A stretch of DNA of 64,000 nucleotides from contig WBZZ01003327.1 in assembly GCA_019918135.1 (NCBI GenBank), positions 122,501-186,500 on the forward strand, written 5' to 3'. This document shows positions 27,379-37,567 of this stretch, piece after piece; position 1 is the stretch's first letter, and each line of letters starts with the position of its first letter. Source of the DNA: Paulinella micropora. Its lineage: Eukaryota; Cercozoa; Imbricatea; Euglyphida; Paulinellidae. Both the position numbers and the translations under genes were made by a program. The notes beneath the pieces are model-generated. The model had not been told where the DNA came from. It did not search any database and saw only the letters and a list, made by a program, of their open reading frames with translations.

Positions 27379-27543
27379 CTCCCCCCCCGGGAGCACGTGC
27401 GCCCCCACGCCGGACAGCGTGCGAACCTGCAGCGCTCCGGCGCCCGGCTGCTGAGCGGCTGGCCAAGACAGGCAGAGTACGCTTGCCGGCTGGAAGAAGC
27501 TACGCTAGTGCCCGTAAAAGCCAGGCCTCCTGCTTGGCGCCTG

Positions 27544-27549
27544 ATTAAA
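27544..27549 (+). terminator. ATTAAA poly(A) signal
   Basis: It lies 166 bases after the stop at 27378, in GCCTGATTAAAATTTAG, followed by a T/C-rich stretch. Confidence 0.45.
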
Positions 27550-27589
27550 ATTTAGATTCTCCCCCTTCCTGTTGGGCTTGGGCCTGGCT

Positions 27590-28790
27590 GGCCAGGTGCT
27601 GCCGGCGGGCATGCCGACGGAACGGCGAGCCTCCTCGGGTGGCACTCCCCGGCCGAGCCATCACGGCCGGTGGCACTGCCCAGCCAGGTCAAGGAAGTTG
27701 GTGGCGCCACCGGCCGGTAGACAGGATGAGGTGGCACCGCCGACCGACTGTCACGCCGGGAGTGGTGGTGTGGCAGGGGTGACCGGGCTTCTCCCGGTCG
27801 GGTGGCTAGATTTGTTTGGCCGGATACGATCGACTGCCTTTTTCTCCCCCCCCTCCCTCCCCCCCTCTCCCTTCTCCCTTCCCTTCTCCCTTCTCCCTTC
27901 TCCCTCCCCGCGGCCCAACATTGTGCAGCCCCCCCCCAGGCTTTTCTGTCCAACACTGCTCCGGTGCCAGGTGCCACCGACTGCTTTTCTGTGATGACCG
28001 CAGAACCAGGGGAAATTTCCCGTACTACCCGGAAAACTAAGGCCGGCGGGCGTAAGTGTCCTAATAGCAAGAATCGCCCTGGTGGGTCCAAGCCCGGCCT
28101 GACCTCGCCGGAGGGCTACGGGTGCCACCCGGGTGCAAAATGGCATCGGAGCCAGTCCTGCCTATCGACAACCAGTCACTAATAAAACTTTTTCCTTTCT
28201 TACCCGTAAATAGCGGTGTTTTTTTAGTCTTGTAGGGCAGTGCCTAAATTCACACGTCTGGGGTGGCACCCCCTCCCGAGGCCTCGAACCACCAGTGCGA
28301 TTCTCGCTACTTGGACACTTATGGGTGGGGTCGGGCAAAGAAAATTCGCCTGGTCCTGCGGCCGGGCCCAAAAGCTACCGGTGGCACTGGCCACCGGACC
28401 GCCACCTTGCATAAAAGCCTGGGCGGGGCCTGCACAATGTTCGGCCGCGGGAGGGGAGAGGGGAGAAGGGAGAAGGGAGAGGGGAGAAGGGAGAGGGGAG
28501 GGGAGAAAAAAAGGCAAGCAGAGGGTCCGGCCAAACGAGTACCTTTGCCCCTCAGAGATCCGGCGACCGGTGCCACCCAGACCAGCAAAAGCCGCGGCCG
28601 GCTGTGCCACCCGGCCGGCAGGGCGGGGGGCCGTCAGTGCCACCCCCGACCCGGCCAGTCAGGCCAGCCGTGCCACTTGGCCGGCGGAGGGGGGACCTCT
28701 GTGCCACCCCCGACCAGACAACCCCGGCCGGCTGAGCCACCCGGCCCCTTCGCGAGGGCCTCCTGTGCCACCCGGCCGGCCTGGCCAGGC
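27590..28790. repeat. Large inverted repeat with flanking iterons (candidate origin or cis element)
   Basis: Two imperfect inverted arms of about 290 bases (about 27,830-28,125 and 28,260-28,545) flank a spacer containing an AT-rich core (AATAAAACTTTTTCC, TAAATAGCGGTG). Matching blocks include TAAGTGTCC-A-TAGC-AGAATCGC with CTGGTGG, CCAGGCTTTT, CATTGTGCAG and a C/T-rich (CCCTTCT)n tract whose complement is the G/A tract of the other arm. Outside the left arm GTGGCA occurs at 27,639, 27,670, 27,701, 27,731 and 27,770; outside the right arm TGCCAC occurs at 28,571, 28,605, 28,638, 28,671, 28,702 and 28,765, with AGCCAC at 28,735. The sites are spaced about 30-34 bases apart, in opposite orientation. 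This layout resembles viral replication origins; function is inferred. Confidence 0.7.
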
Positions 28791-28993
28791 CGCTTGGCTG
28801 CTGGCGCGCGCGGCCACCCTCCCCGTGCCGGCCGGGGGAGAGCAGGGCAGGGGGACACGCGGCGGCGGGGGTAGGGAGGAGGGGGGGGAGAGCAAGGGGC
28901 ATCTGCCCGCCGCCCCCGGGGGTCTGTTGTCCCCAAAGCCACCAGTAGCCACCTCCCCCGCTAGCCTCCTCCGCGGGTGACAGCTGGCTGGCT

Positions 28994-31151
28994 ATGCACC
29001 CTGCTCGCGCAGCCTGGTGGAGCCTGTGGGCCCTCTGGGGCCTGTGGCGGGCCGGGGTCCGCGCCTACTGCCCGTTCGTGTGCCTGCCGCCCGGCTGCCC
29101 CGCGGCCGGGCGTGCTAGCAGCGTGACCATCCTCGAGCTGACGACGGCGGGCGCCCAGGACACGTTCGCGTGGCCGCTGTGGCCGGACGCCGCGCCCGAC
29201 GGCGCGCCGTCGCCAGGCCCAGGCCGCAGTCCCGACGTCGTTCACGGTGGACTGGGGGGACGGCTCGCCCCCCACGCCGTGCCTGGACGCCGGCGCCGCG
29301 CCCTGCGCGCACACGTACGCGCTGGCCGGCACGTACACGGTGACGGCGGACCCCGGCGGGCCCGACCCCGTGCGCGGCTGGGCGCTGACGCCGGCCTGGC
29401 ACGCCACGGCGCCCGCGGGCCTGCGGCTGGACGCCATCGTGCAGTGGGGCGAGCTGCGCTTCCACGCGACGAGCGGCTACCACCTGTACGCGGCGCCCGG
29501 GCTCGCGTACGTGCCCCCGCCGGCCTCGCTGCGGGACGCGGGTCTCGTGCGCGCCTGGGACTACAGCTTCGCCGGCCTCACCACCCCGCTGCCGGACCCG
29601 AGCGACGGGCTCAACGTGTCGGGCGCCGAGTCGGCGGTCGGCCTGTTCGAGGGCTCGGCGGGGCTGGCGAGCCTGGACGGCACGAGCGCCTGGGACACGC
29701 GCCGGCTGCGCAACGCGAGCCGCGCGTTCGCGGGCCTGCCGGCACTAGCCACGCTGGACCTGTCGCGCTGGGACACCGCCCGGCTCGAGGACGTGAGCGG
29801 GCTGTTCGACGGCAGCTCGGCGCTCACGCGCACGGGGGTTGGCGCCTGGACGTCGTTGCCGAGCCTGTCGCGCTTCGCGGGGCTGTTCCGGGGCCTAGGC
29901 CGCGACTTCCGGGAAGCGCTCACCGGCTGGTCGACGCCCGCGCTCGCCGCGGGCTCGGCCGACTGCGCCCGGCTGGCGCCGTACACGGCGCTGGGCCCGG
30001 CGCACTGGCCCGCGGCGTGCGCGCGCTCCTCTCTGCTGGCGCTGGTGCGGGTGTCGTACGCTAACACCACCGCCACGCTGGGGCTGTCGCCCACGGCCGG
30101 CGGCGGGCCGAACTTCACGGTGGACTGGGGGGACGCCACCCGCCCCAGCGCCTGCGTCCACGCCAGCGGCGCCCGGTGCCGGCACCGGTACGCGGGCGCC
30201 GGCGACTACTGGCTGCGCCTCGGCGGCCGCGTGGACGGGTGGTGGTACCTGGCCGGCGCGTGCGTCGTCGACGTGCTGGCGTGGGGCGACGTGCAGCTGT
30301 ACCACCCCGTCGACAGCACCGAGCCGCTCCTGACGAGGCCGTACCTGCCGGGCGACGGCTCCGACTCGTCCAGCGCCCCCGCGGAGGAATGCTACGCGCT
30401 GCGGTACCTGGCCCCCACGGCCGGCTCGCGGGCGCTGCACGGCGTGGCGCCCGAGTACCTGCTGTACCAAATGACAGAGTTTGTGGGCGACGCGCGCGAC
30501 TGGGACTGGTCGTGGCTCACGCCCGCGACCCACCCCCAGGGCTTGCGCAGCCTGTTCGAACACTGCCACCAATTCAACCAGGACCTCGGCGGCTGGAACA
30601 CGAGCGGCGTCGCGAGCCTGGACAGCACTTTCGCGGCCGCCTTCAGCTTCAACGGCAGCGTCGAGGACTGGGACGTGAGCGGTGTCACGAACCTGCACGG
30701 GGCCTTCGCGTCCGCCTTCAGCTTCAACCGGCCGCTGGGCGGGTGGCGGACGTCGTCCGCCACGAACCTGGACTCGATCTTCCTGGACGCCAGGGCCTTC
30801 AACCAGCCCCTCGACGGCTGGCCCACCGGCCGGGTCACCCGCCTGTCGTACGCCCTGGCTTGTCCGCTGCACAACTGCGTCTTTAACCAGCCCCTGGGCA
30901 GCTGGGACGTGTCGGCCGCGGCGGGCTGGGAAAATGGCGGCCTGTGGGGCATGTTGATGGGCAACTGTGTGTTCGATCAGGACCTCCGGAGCTGGAACCT
31001 CAGCCTGCATTCGGCCGGGGCGGGCGCGTGCGCACGGATCTTCCAGCCCTATGGTGTGTACACGCCCGACCAAGGCATCCAGCCGAGCCACCTGCCGGCC
31101 CAGTGTACTGGCTACGTCCGGGGGTGCGGCAAAAATCAGGGGGAACAATAA
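28994..31151 (+). CDS. Secreted PKD/DUF285 repeat protein 2, one frameshift near the N-terminus
   Basis: ATG 28994 (MHPARAAWWSLWALWGLW) gives a hydrophobic signal segment and a Cys-bearing stretch (CPFVCLPPGCP), then VTILELTTAGAQDTFAWPLW, matching the other family members. The frame breaks near 29,200 and resumes with DWGDGSPPTPCLD (PKD-like 1). PKD-like 2 is FTVDWGDATRP. DUF285-type repeats follow (FNQDLGGWNTSGVASL, FNRPLGGWRTSSATNL), and the end has the conserved Cys motif (SHLPAQCTGYVRGCG), stop 31151. Apart from the one shift in a GC-rich stretch it is complete. It shares all domains with the protein at 9397, on the same strand. Confidence 0.7.
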
Positions 31152-31516
31152 CTGCGCCGGCCTTCGGCTGCGCCGGCCTTCGGCTGGCCCCGGCGGGCGG
31201 GCGGGCATGGTGGGTGTGAGCCAGGGGGGCCGCGGCAGCCCGGGGTCCGTAGGCTCCGGGGGCTGCACCGGCCGGGGACTCTCTCCCTCCGAGCTCCCTC
31301 CTCCGGCCCCCCCCCCTCTCCGGAGCCTCCTGGACCCCCCTCTCCGGCCGCCCCTCCCCCTGCCGGGAGGGGGCAGGGCGGGGGGAGAACGGCGCCCCTC
31401 TCCCTGGCACGGGACGCGCCCCCGGAGGGGGAGGTAGGAGGTGCGGCCGCGCGGGCGGCGCTGCTAGCTTGGCAAAGCCTAGCGCCCTGGCTCTGCCGTC
31501 CCTACCCGTGCTATTC
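31152..31516. other. Intergenic
   Basis: It starts with a tandem 18 bp duplication (GCGCCGGCCTTCGGCT twice at about 31,153-31,186). The rest is C-rich and without recognisable genes; it should include the leader of the small ORF at 31517. Confidence 0.4.
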
Positions 31517-31738
31517 ATGCACCGACGCCGGGGTACGTGGCTGTGGGTGTGGTTGTGGCGGCTGCTGTTGTGGCTGGCGGTGGCTGGCGCTGGCCGCGGG
31601 GGCGCCTCCGTCGCGGCGTACTGTACGCCGGACCCGAGCCCCTCGGCCCCGGCCCCGGTCCCGGCCTCGGCTTCGGCCTCGCCGTCCCCGGAAGCCAGCA
31701 TTCAGGAGGCCACCGTCTGGTTCGGGCCCGGGCCCTGA
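31517..31738 (+). CDS. Small secreted or membrane protein, 73 aa
   Basis: ATG 31517 (MHRRRGTWLWVWLWRLLLWL) to TGA 31738. The basic start followed by a Trp/Leu-rich hydrophobic run and VAGAGRGGASVAAY fits a signal peptide. The remaining 40 residues are Pro/Ser/Ala-rich (SPSAPAPVPASASASPSP) with one Cys and a short end (ATVWFGPGP). The mature part would be a mucin-like peptide. An ATTAAA lies 134 bases downstream. It may be co-expressed with the PKD/DUF285 gene before it; the gap is 365 bases. Confidence 0.45.
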   Translation: MHRRRGTWLWVWLWRLLLWLAVAGAGRGGASVAAYCTPDPSPSAPAPVPASASASPSPEASIQEATVWFGPGP

Positions 31739-32128
31739 GAGCCCGGCGGCGGCAGCGCCTGGGCTAGGGCCAGCCGGCCTGGCCAACATGAAGAGAGTGA
31801 GAGAGTGAGAGAGAGAGCGCCACGCTCTAACACAGGAGGCTCTGTTGCCTGGCAGACTGTCTTCTTTGTGGATTAAACCAGACTTACTTACTGGGCAGCC
31901 AAGCCGCCGCAGCTGAGCGGCCCCGGGGACAGTCGGTCACACGCCAAAGGACCCTGCGGGCCAGCGGTGCCACCGGCGGACCGAGACCAGGCGCCACTGG
32001 CCTGCCGCCACCGGGGTCGTAGCGGCGCTCGCCCGGGCTGGCCGACCTCTCTCCGGCACGCCAGAAAAGCCTCCGGTTGACGGTGTACGTCGTGGACGTT
32101 GGTGGACAGCCAGCCTAGGCACTAACTC
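31739..32128. other. Intergenic between converging genes
   Basis: It contains a short (GA)n run (31,795-31,818), ATTAAA at 31,872 (plus) and a cluster of GTGCCACC-like sites at about 31,962-32,015. No gene is recognised. The facing AATAAA of the minus-strand gene lies just beyond, at 32,132-32,137. Confidence 0.4.
31872..31877 (+). terminator. ATTAAA poly(A) signal
   Basis: In TTGTGGATTAAACCAGAC, 134 bases after the small secreted ORF; it could serve both this ORF and the PKD/DUF285 gene upstream. Confidence 0.4.
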
Positions 32129-32157
32129 GAGTTTATTAGGCAGAGGCTGCACACAGC
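32129..32157 (-). terminator. Conserved 3' module with AATAAA (copy 1)
   Basis: The 29 bases starting GAGTTTATTAGGCAGAGGCT are identical to those at 34,757-34,785. On the minus strand they contain AATAAA, placed 131 bases past the stop of PKD/DUF285 gene 3. A related GTGGACGT-TGGACAG stretch lies just left of both. Confidence 0.6.
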
Positions 32158-32267
32158 GGCTCCCCCCAAAGCAAGACTAAACCAAGGAAGACAGAAGACT
32201 ACCCCATCGCCCTCCAGCTCTCCTGCTCCAGCACACTCAGAACGTCGTGTCTGGCTTCTTCTTCTGA

Positions 32268-34490
32268 TTAAGGCTTACCACAACCGCGCACGTAGGAGCC
32301 GCTGCAGACTGCGGGCAGGTTGCTTGGCTTGATACCTACGCCTGGATTTAGGATCCCCCCAGGCTGGAACAGCTGCTTGCACACATTTGCCCCGGATCTC
32401 GAGGTCACGTTCCAGGCCGTGAGGTTTTGATCAAACACGCAATTGCCAGCGAACATACCGTATATGTTCCCGGAAGCCATGGCGGCCGACACTTTCCAGT
32501 TGCCCAGGGGCTGATTAAACACACACGGATCCTTCTGTGGGTCACATAAGAAGGTATTCGCTAAGTTAGTGACGCGGCTTATGTCCCAGCCGCCGATCGG
32601 CTGGTTAAAGGCCTGTGCGCCATTGAACGTCGATCCTAGGCTGGTGACCCGGCTCGTGTTCCAGCCGCCGATCGGCTGGTTGAAAGCTAACGCTTCCCGA
32701 ACGCCCCCTCTAGGGTGGTGACCTGGCTGATGTCCCAGCCACCGACCGGCCGATCAAAGGCGTACGCGCCATTTAAGGTCCAGCTCATGCTCGTGACCTG
32801 GCTCGTGTTCCAGCCCCCGATGCTGCCGTTGAAGGCCTTGCGCCCCAAAACGTGCCTGCGAGGTTAGCCACGCCGCTCGTGTTCCAGCCGTCGAGGTCCT
32901 GGTTGAACTTGACGCAGTCCTGAAACAGGCTGGCGAAGCCGTGGGGGTGGGTCGCGGGCGTGAGCCACGACCAGTCCCAGTCGCGCGCGTCGCCCACGAA
33001 CTCGCTCATTCCGAGCAGCAGGTACTCGGGCGCCACGCCGTGCAGGGCCCGCGAGCCGGCCGTCGGCGCCAGGTAGCGCAGCAGGTACTTGTCGTTAGCT
33101 AGGTACGGCGCCGACTCGCGTGAAGAGCGGGGTCGTGCTGCCGATGGGATGGTACAGTTGCACGTCACCCCACGCCACCACCTCCACCACAATAGCGCCC
33201 TCTACGTACCACAGCCCGTCCACGCGGCCGCTCAGGCGCAGCCAGTAGTCGCCGGCGCTGGCGTACGTGTGAGGGCAGACGGCACTGTTGGCGTGCTCGC
33301 ATGGTTCGGGCGCCGACCCGTCCCCCCAGTCCACGCCGTACGTGCTGCCCTGGCCGGGGCCGGCCGCGGGCGACAGCGTCAGCATGGCCAGGGCGTTGGG
33401 GATGTGCGTGCGCACGAGCGCCAGGAAGTGCGAGCGCGAGCACGCGGCGGCCAGTGCGCTTGGCTCGAGCGCCGTGTACCGCGCCAGCCGCGTGCAGTCG
33501 GCCGAGCCCGGCGCGAGCGCGGGCGTCGACCAGCCGGCGAGCGACTCCCGGAAGTTGCTACCCAGGCCCGCGAACAGCCCCGAGAAGCGCGACAGGCTCG
33601 GCAGCGACGTCCAGCCGCCGACCCCCGTCCACGTGAGCGCCACGCCGCCCACAAATAGTTCGCTCACGTCCTCGAGCCGGGCGGTGTCCCAGCGCGACAG
33701 GTCTAGCTCGGTCAGCGCTGGCAGGCCCGCGAACGCGCGGCTGGCGTTGCGCAGCCGGCGCGTGTCCCAGCCTCGTGTGCCCCACAGGCTCTGCAGGCCA
33801 GTGGAGCCCTCGAACAGGCCGACCACCGACTCGGCGCCCGACATGTTAAGCCCGTAGCTCAGGTCCGGCAGCGTAGCGGTCAGGCGAGCGAAGCTGTAGT
33901 CCCAGCTCTGCACAAGCCCCGTGTCTGCCAGCGAAGCCAGCGTCGGCACGTACGCGAGCCCAGGCGCCGCGTACAGGTGGTAGCCGCTCGTCTCGTGGAA
34001 GCGCAGCTCTCCCCACTGCCTCACGGCGCGCAGCCGCAGGCCCGCGGGCGCCGTGGCGTGCCAGGCGGGCGTCAGCGCCCAGCCGCGCACAGGGTAGCGT
34101 CCGCCGGGGTCCGCCGTCACCGTGTACGTGCCGGCAGCGGCGTACGCGTGCGCGCAAGGCGCAACGCCGGCGTCCAGGCACTGCGTGGGGGCGAGCCGTC
34201 CCCCAGTCGACCGTGAACGACGTCGGGACGGCGGCCTGCGCCTGCCGGCGGCGGCGCGCAGTCGGGGCGGCGGGCGGCCACAGGGGCCACACGAACGTGT
34301 CCTGCGGGGCCGCCGTCGTCAGCTCGAGGATGGTGGCGCCGCCGGGGCACACGACCGAGGGGCACGCCTCCTCTTGGGTCGGGCATTGCAGCGGGTACGG
34401 GCACCCGGCGCCGGCGGCCCGGAGCCACCCGCACAGCAGGAGGAGAGGCCACGGGCGCCACGGCTGGCGGTCAGGGCCGGGCTGGCGCAT
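32268..34490 (-). pseudogene. PKD/DUF285 repeat protein 3, several frameshifts
   Basis: It starts at ATG 34490 with a signal segment (PLLLLCGWLRAAGAG) and CPYPLQCPTQEEACPS. The first break is at 34,200-34,204, where five C replace the six of intact copies in the TGG-GGG-GAC codons of PKD-like 1. The next frame (34120-33095) covers the long middle region and PKD-like 2 (YGVDWGDGSAPEP), a third (33192-32785) the DWDWSW segment and first repeat, and a last one (32522-32268) the final repeats and Cys motif (SNLPAVCSGSYVRGCG). At least four frame changes are needed, so the gene is broken unless the sequence has repeated indel errors. Domain order equals that of protein 1. Confidence 0.7.
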
Positions 34491-34756
34491 CTCACGGGCT
34501 TGGTGGTTTAGCAGGTGGGGGAAGGGTGGCCAGGGGGGGGGAGACGGCGTCCCCGGCCGCCGGCGTGGCGCGGCAGGGCAGGGAGCAAGAGGACTCGCCC
34601 CCCCCTCCTGTCCCCCTTCCCCCCCGCCGCCCTTCTTCCCCGCCGCCCGCGGACCCGTGCGTCGGGCCGGCCGACCCCAAACAGGAAGCTGCTCTCTGCT
34701 GGCGGCGATGTGTGCGGTGGACGTCCGTGGACAGAAAGCTTAGGCGCGCGTTAATT
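34491..34756. promoter_or_regulatory. Upstream region of PKD/DUF285 gene 3, conserved element
   Basis: GGTTTAGCAGGTGGG at 34,505-34,519 lies 15 bases before the ATG on the minus strand. It recurs at 41,739-41,753 before gene 5 and as GGTTTAGCCAGGG at 37,228 before gene 4. A conserved leader or initiator element is likely. Confidence 0.45.
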
Positions 34757-34785
34757 GAGTTTATTAGGCAGAGGCTGCACACAGC
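34757..34785 (-). terminator. Conserved 3' module with AATAAA (copy 2)
   Basis: Identical to the module at 32,129-32,157; it serves PKD/DUF285 gene 4, whose stop is at 34963. It is preceded by TGGACAGAAAGCTTAGGC, which is also found in related form at 32,105 and 37,434. Confidence 0.6.
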
Positions 34786-34962
34786 AGCTGTCCCAGATTT
34801 GGGGTAAGTTTCACTGCGCCGGTCAGAAGAGAGAAGCGCCCCCTCTCCCAGCACTACCTCTGCTGGGTGGTGCTGCGAGCACCAGCAGGCCAGGGACCTG
34901 CTGCTGCTCCGCCCCGGGTTTCGGCCCCCGCGCGAGTGTTTCCGCCGTAACTGGTGTCCTAG

Positions 34963-37208
34963 CTACTGAATACGACCACACCCTTGCACGTAGGAGCCGT
35001 TGCACAGGGCTGGCAGATTGCTCGGCCTGATACCTACGCCAGGCTGGCTAATCCCTTTAGGCTGAAACATCTGCCTGCAGGTCGTGGCGCCCCCGGCCGC
35101 TACTTGCCAGGCCGTGAGGTTCTGATCGAAGACGCAGTTGCCCCCGAACACGGCTGCATAGTCCCCTGTCGCCAGGGCAGCCGACACGTTCCAGCTGCCC
35201 AGCGGCTGGTTAAACACGCACTGGCCCATGGGTTCACAGGCAAAAGCGTAGCCCAAGTACAAGACATGGCTTACGTCCCAGCCGCCGATCGGCTGGTTGA
35301 AGGCGTACGCATTCAGGAACGCCGCCCCTAGCACGGTGACCCGGCTCGTGTTCCAACCACCGATTGGCTGGTTAAAGGCGTACGCGTTTGCGAAGGTCGT
35401 CTGCAGGCTGGTGACCCGGCTCACGTCCCAGCCGCCGAGCGGCTGATTAAAGGCGTACGCTTTGTTGAAGGTCGACTGCAGGCTGGTGACCCGGCTCGTG
35501 TTCCAGCCGCCGAGCGGTCGGTTGAAGGCCCGCGCGCCGCTGAAAGTCCAGCCCAGGCTGGTGACCTGGCCCGTGTCCCAGCCCCCGAGGCTGCCGTTGA
35601 AGGCCGACGCATACTGGAAGGTGGAGGCGAGGCTAGCCACGCCGCTTGTGTTCCAGCCGTCCAGGTCCTGGTTGAACTTGGCGCAGCCGTAGAACAGGTG
35701 GAGGAAGCCCTGGGGGTGCGTGGCGGGCGTGAGCCACGACCAGTCCCAGTCGCGCGCGTCACCCACAAACTCGCCCATCCCGATCAGCAGGTACTCGGGC
35801 GCCACGCCCCGCAGGGCGCGCGAGCCAGCCGTAGGTGCCAGGTAGCGCAGCGCGCCCCACTCTTCCAGTTCGGGGGGCACGAGGAGTGGCGTCCCGCTGC
35901 CGACGGGGTGGTACAGCTGCACGTCGCCCCACGCGACCACTTCCACGACCTCCGCGCCGGCCACGTACCACAGCCCGTCCACGCGGCCGCTCAGGCGCAG
36001 CCAGTAGTCGCCGGCGCCCGTGTACGTGTGGTTGCAGACGGCGCCGTCGGCGTGCGCGCACGAGCCGGGCGCCGACCCGTCCCCCAGCCCACGCCGTACG
36101 CGGCGCCCGGGCCGGCCGCGGGCGACAGCGCCAGGGCGACGACGGCGCTAGGGTACGACACCCGCACCAGCGCCAGGAAGAGCGAGCGCGAGCACGCGGC
36201 GGGCCAGTGCGCCTGGCCGAGCGCCGTGTACGGCGCCAGCCGCGTGCAGTCGACCGAGCCCGGCGCGAGCGCCGGGGTCGCCCACCTGGCGAAGGCCCCC
36301 AGTTCCCGGAAGTCGGGCGAGACGCCCGCCAGCAGTTGGTCGAAGCGCCGCAGCCCCGGCAGCGACGTCCAGCCGCCGATCCCCGTCCACGTGAGCGCCG
36401 CGCCGCCCGCCAAGAGCTCGCTCACGTCCTCGAGCGCGGCGGTGTGCCAGCGCGACAGGTCCAGCGTGCCGAGCGCCGGCAGGTTCGCGAACGCCCGGCT
36501 GGCGTTGCGCAGGCGGCGCGTGTCCCAGCCCTGCGTGCCGTCCAGGCAGCGCAGGCCGGTGGAGCCCTCGAACAGGCCGACCGCCGACACGGCGCCCGAC
36601 AGGTTGAGCCCGTAGCTCAGGTCAGGCAGCGGGGTGGTGAGGCGGGCGAAGCTGTAGTCCCAGCTCCGCACGAGCCCGGCGTCCGGCAGCCAGGCCAGCG
36701 AGGGCACGTACGCGAGCCCCGGCGCCGCGTACAGGTGGTAGCCGCTCGTCTCGTGGAAGCGCAGCTCGCCCCACTGCAGAAGGCGGTTGAGCCGCAGGCC
36801 CGCGGGCGCCGCGGCGTGCCAGGCCGGCGTCAGCGCCCAGCCGCGCACGGGGTAGCGTCCGCGGGGGTCCGCCGTCACCGTGTACGTGCCGGCCAACGCG
36901 TACGTGTGCGCGCACGGCGCGGCGCCGGCGTCCAGGCACGGCGTGGGAGGGGAGCCGTCCCCCCAGTCGACCACGAACGACGTGGGGCCGGCCGGCGCGG
37001 CGGGCGGCCACAGGGGCCACACGAACGTGTCGTGCGGGGCCGCCGTCGTCAGCTCGAGGATCGTGGCGCCGCCGGGGCACGCGACCGGGGGGCACGCCTC
37101 GGCCTGCGTCGGGCACTGGAGCGGGTAAGGGCACTTGGCGCTGGCGGCCCGGAACCACCAGAGCAGGCGCCCCAGGCGCCACAGCCGGCAGGCCGGGCTG
37201 GTGTGCAT
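34963..37208 (-). CDS. PKD/DUF285 repeat protein 4, one frameshift
   Basis: ATG 37208 (MHTSPACRLWRLGRLLWW), a signal-like segment and CPYPLQCPTQAEACPP. PKD-like 1 is FVVDWGDGSPP. PKD-like 2 is damaged at 36,081-36,085, where one C of a six-C run is missing and the frame changes (YGVGWG in place of VDWGDG). The second frame (35982-34963) has the DWDWSW segment and seven clean DUF285-type repeats (FNQPLGGWDVSRVTSLQTTF), ending SNLPALCNGSYVQGCG. With the single-base change aside it is as complete as protein 1. The repeats are the most regular of the family here. Expected location is the cell or virion surface, by inference. Confidence 0.7.
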
Positions 37209-37567
37209 CAGGTGGAGCCGGGCGGGTGGTTTAGCCAGGGCGGGGGGGGGGCCGAGTGAGGGGGCAGCCCCAGCGCCTCCGCCGCCAGCGCCTCCGCCGC
37301 CAGCGTGGCGCCCCGGGGGAGAGCGAAGAGAAGGGACTCCTCCCCCCCCTGGCCTCCCCCCGGCCTCCCCCTCTCTTTGGTAGCCCGGCCCTCCCCTCCG
37401 GCGACGACGAGCTACGTCGTGGACGTAGCGCGGTGGACAGAAAGCTGACCACTTACTGGAGTTTAGTACTACTGACTTAATCCACGCCCAGCAGCAGCCG
37501 ACAGCGCCTTGCTCCTCTCCCAGACAGAATTCCTCCCCAGCCTTGGGTGGGCTTCACCAGGGGGTAG
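37209..37567. other. Intergenic
   Basis: It holds the GGTTTAGCCAGGG element at 37,228, a 12 bp tandem repeat (GCCGCCAGCGCCTCC) at about 37,275-37,305 and a divergent copy of the GTGGACGT/TGGACAGAAAGCT module near 37,410-37,447. No canonical AATAAA is seen for the kinase-like gene that ends at 37568. Confidence 0.4.
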
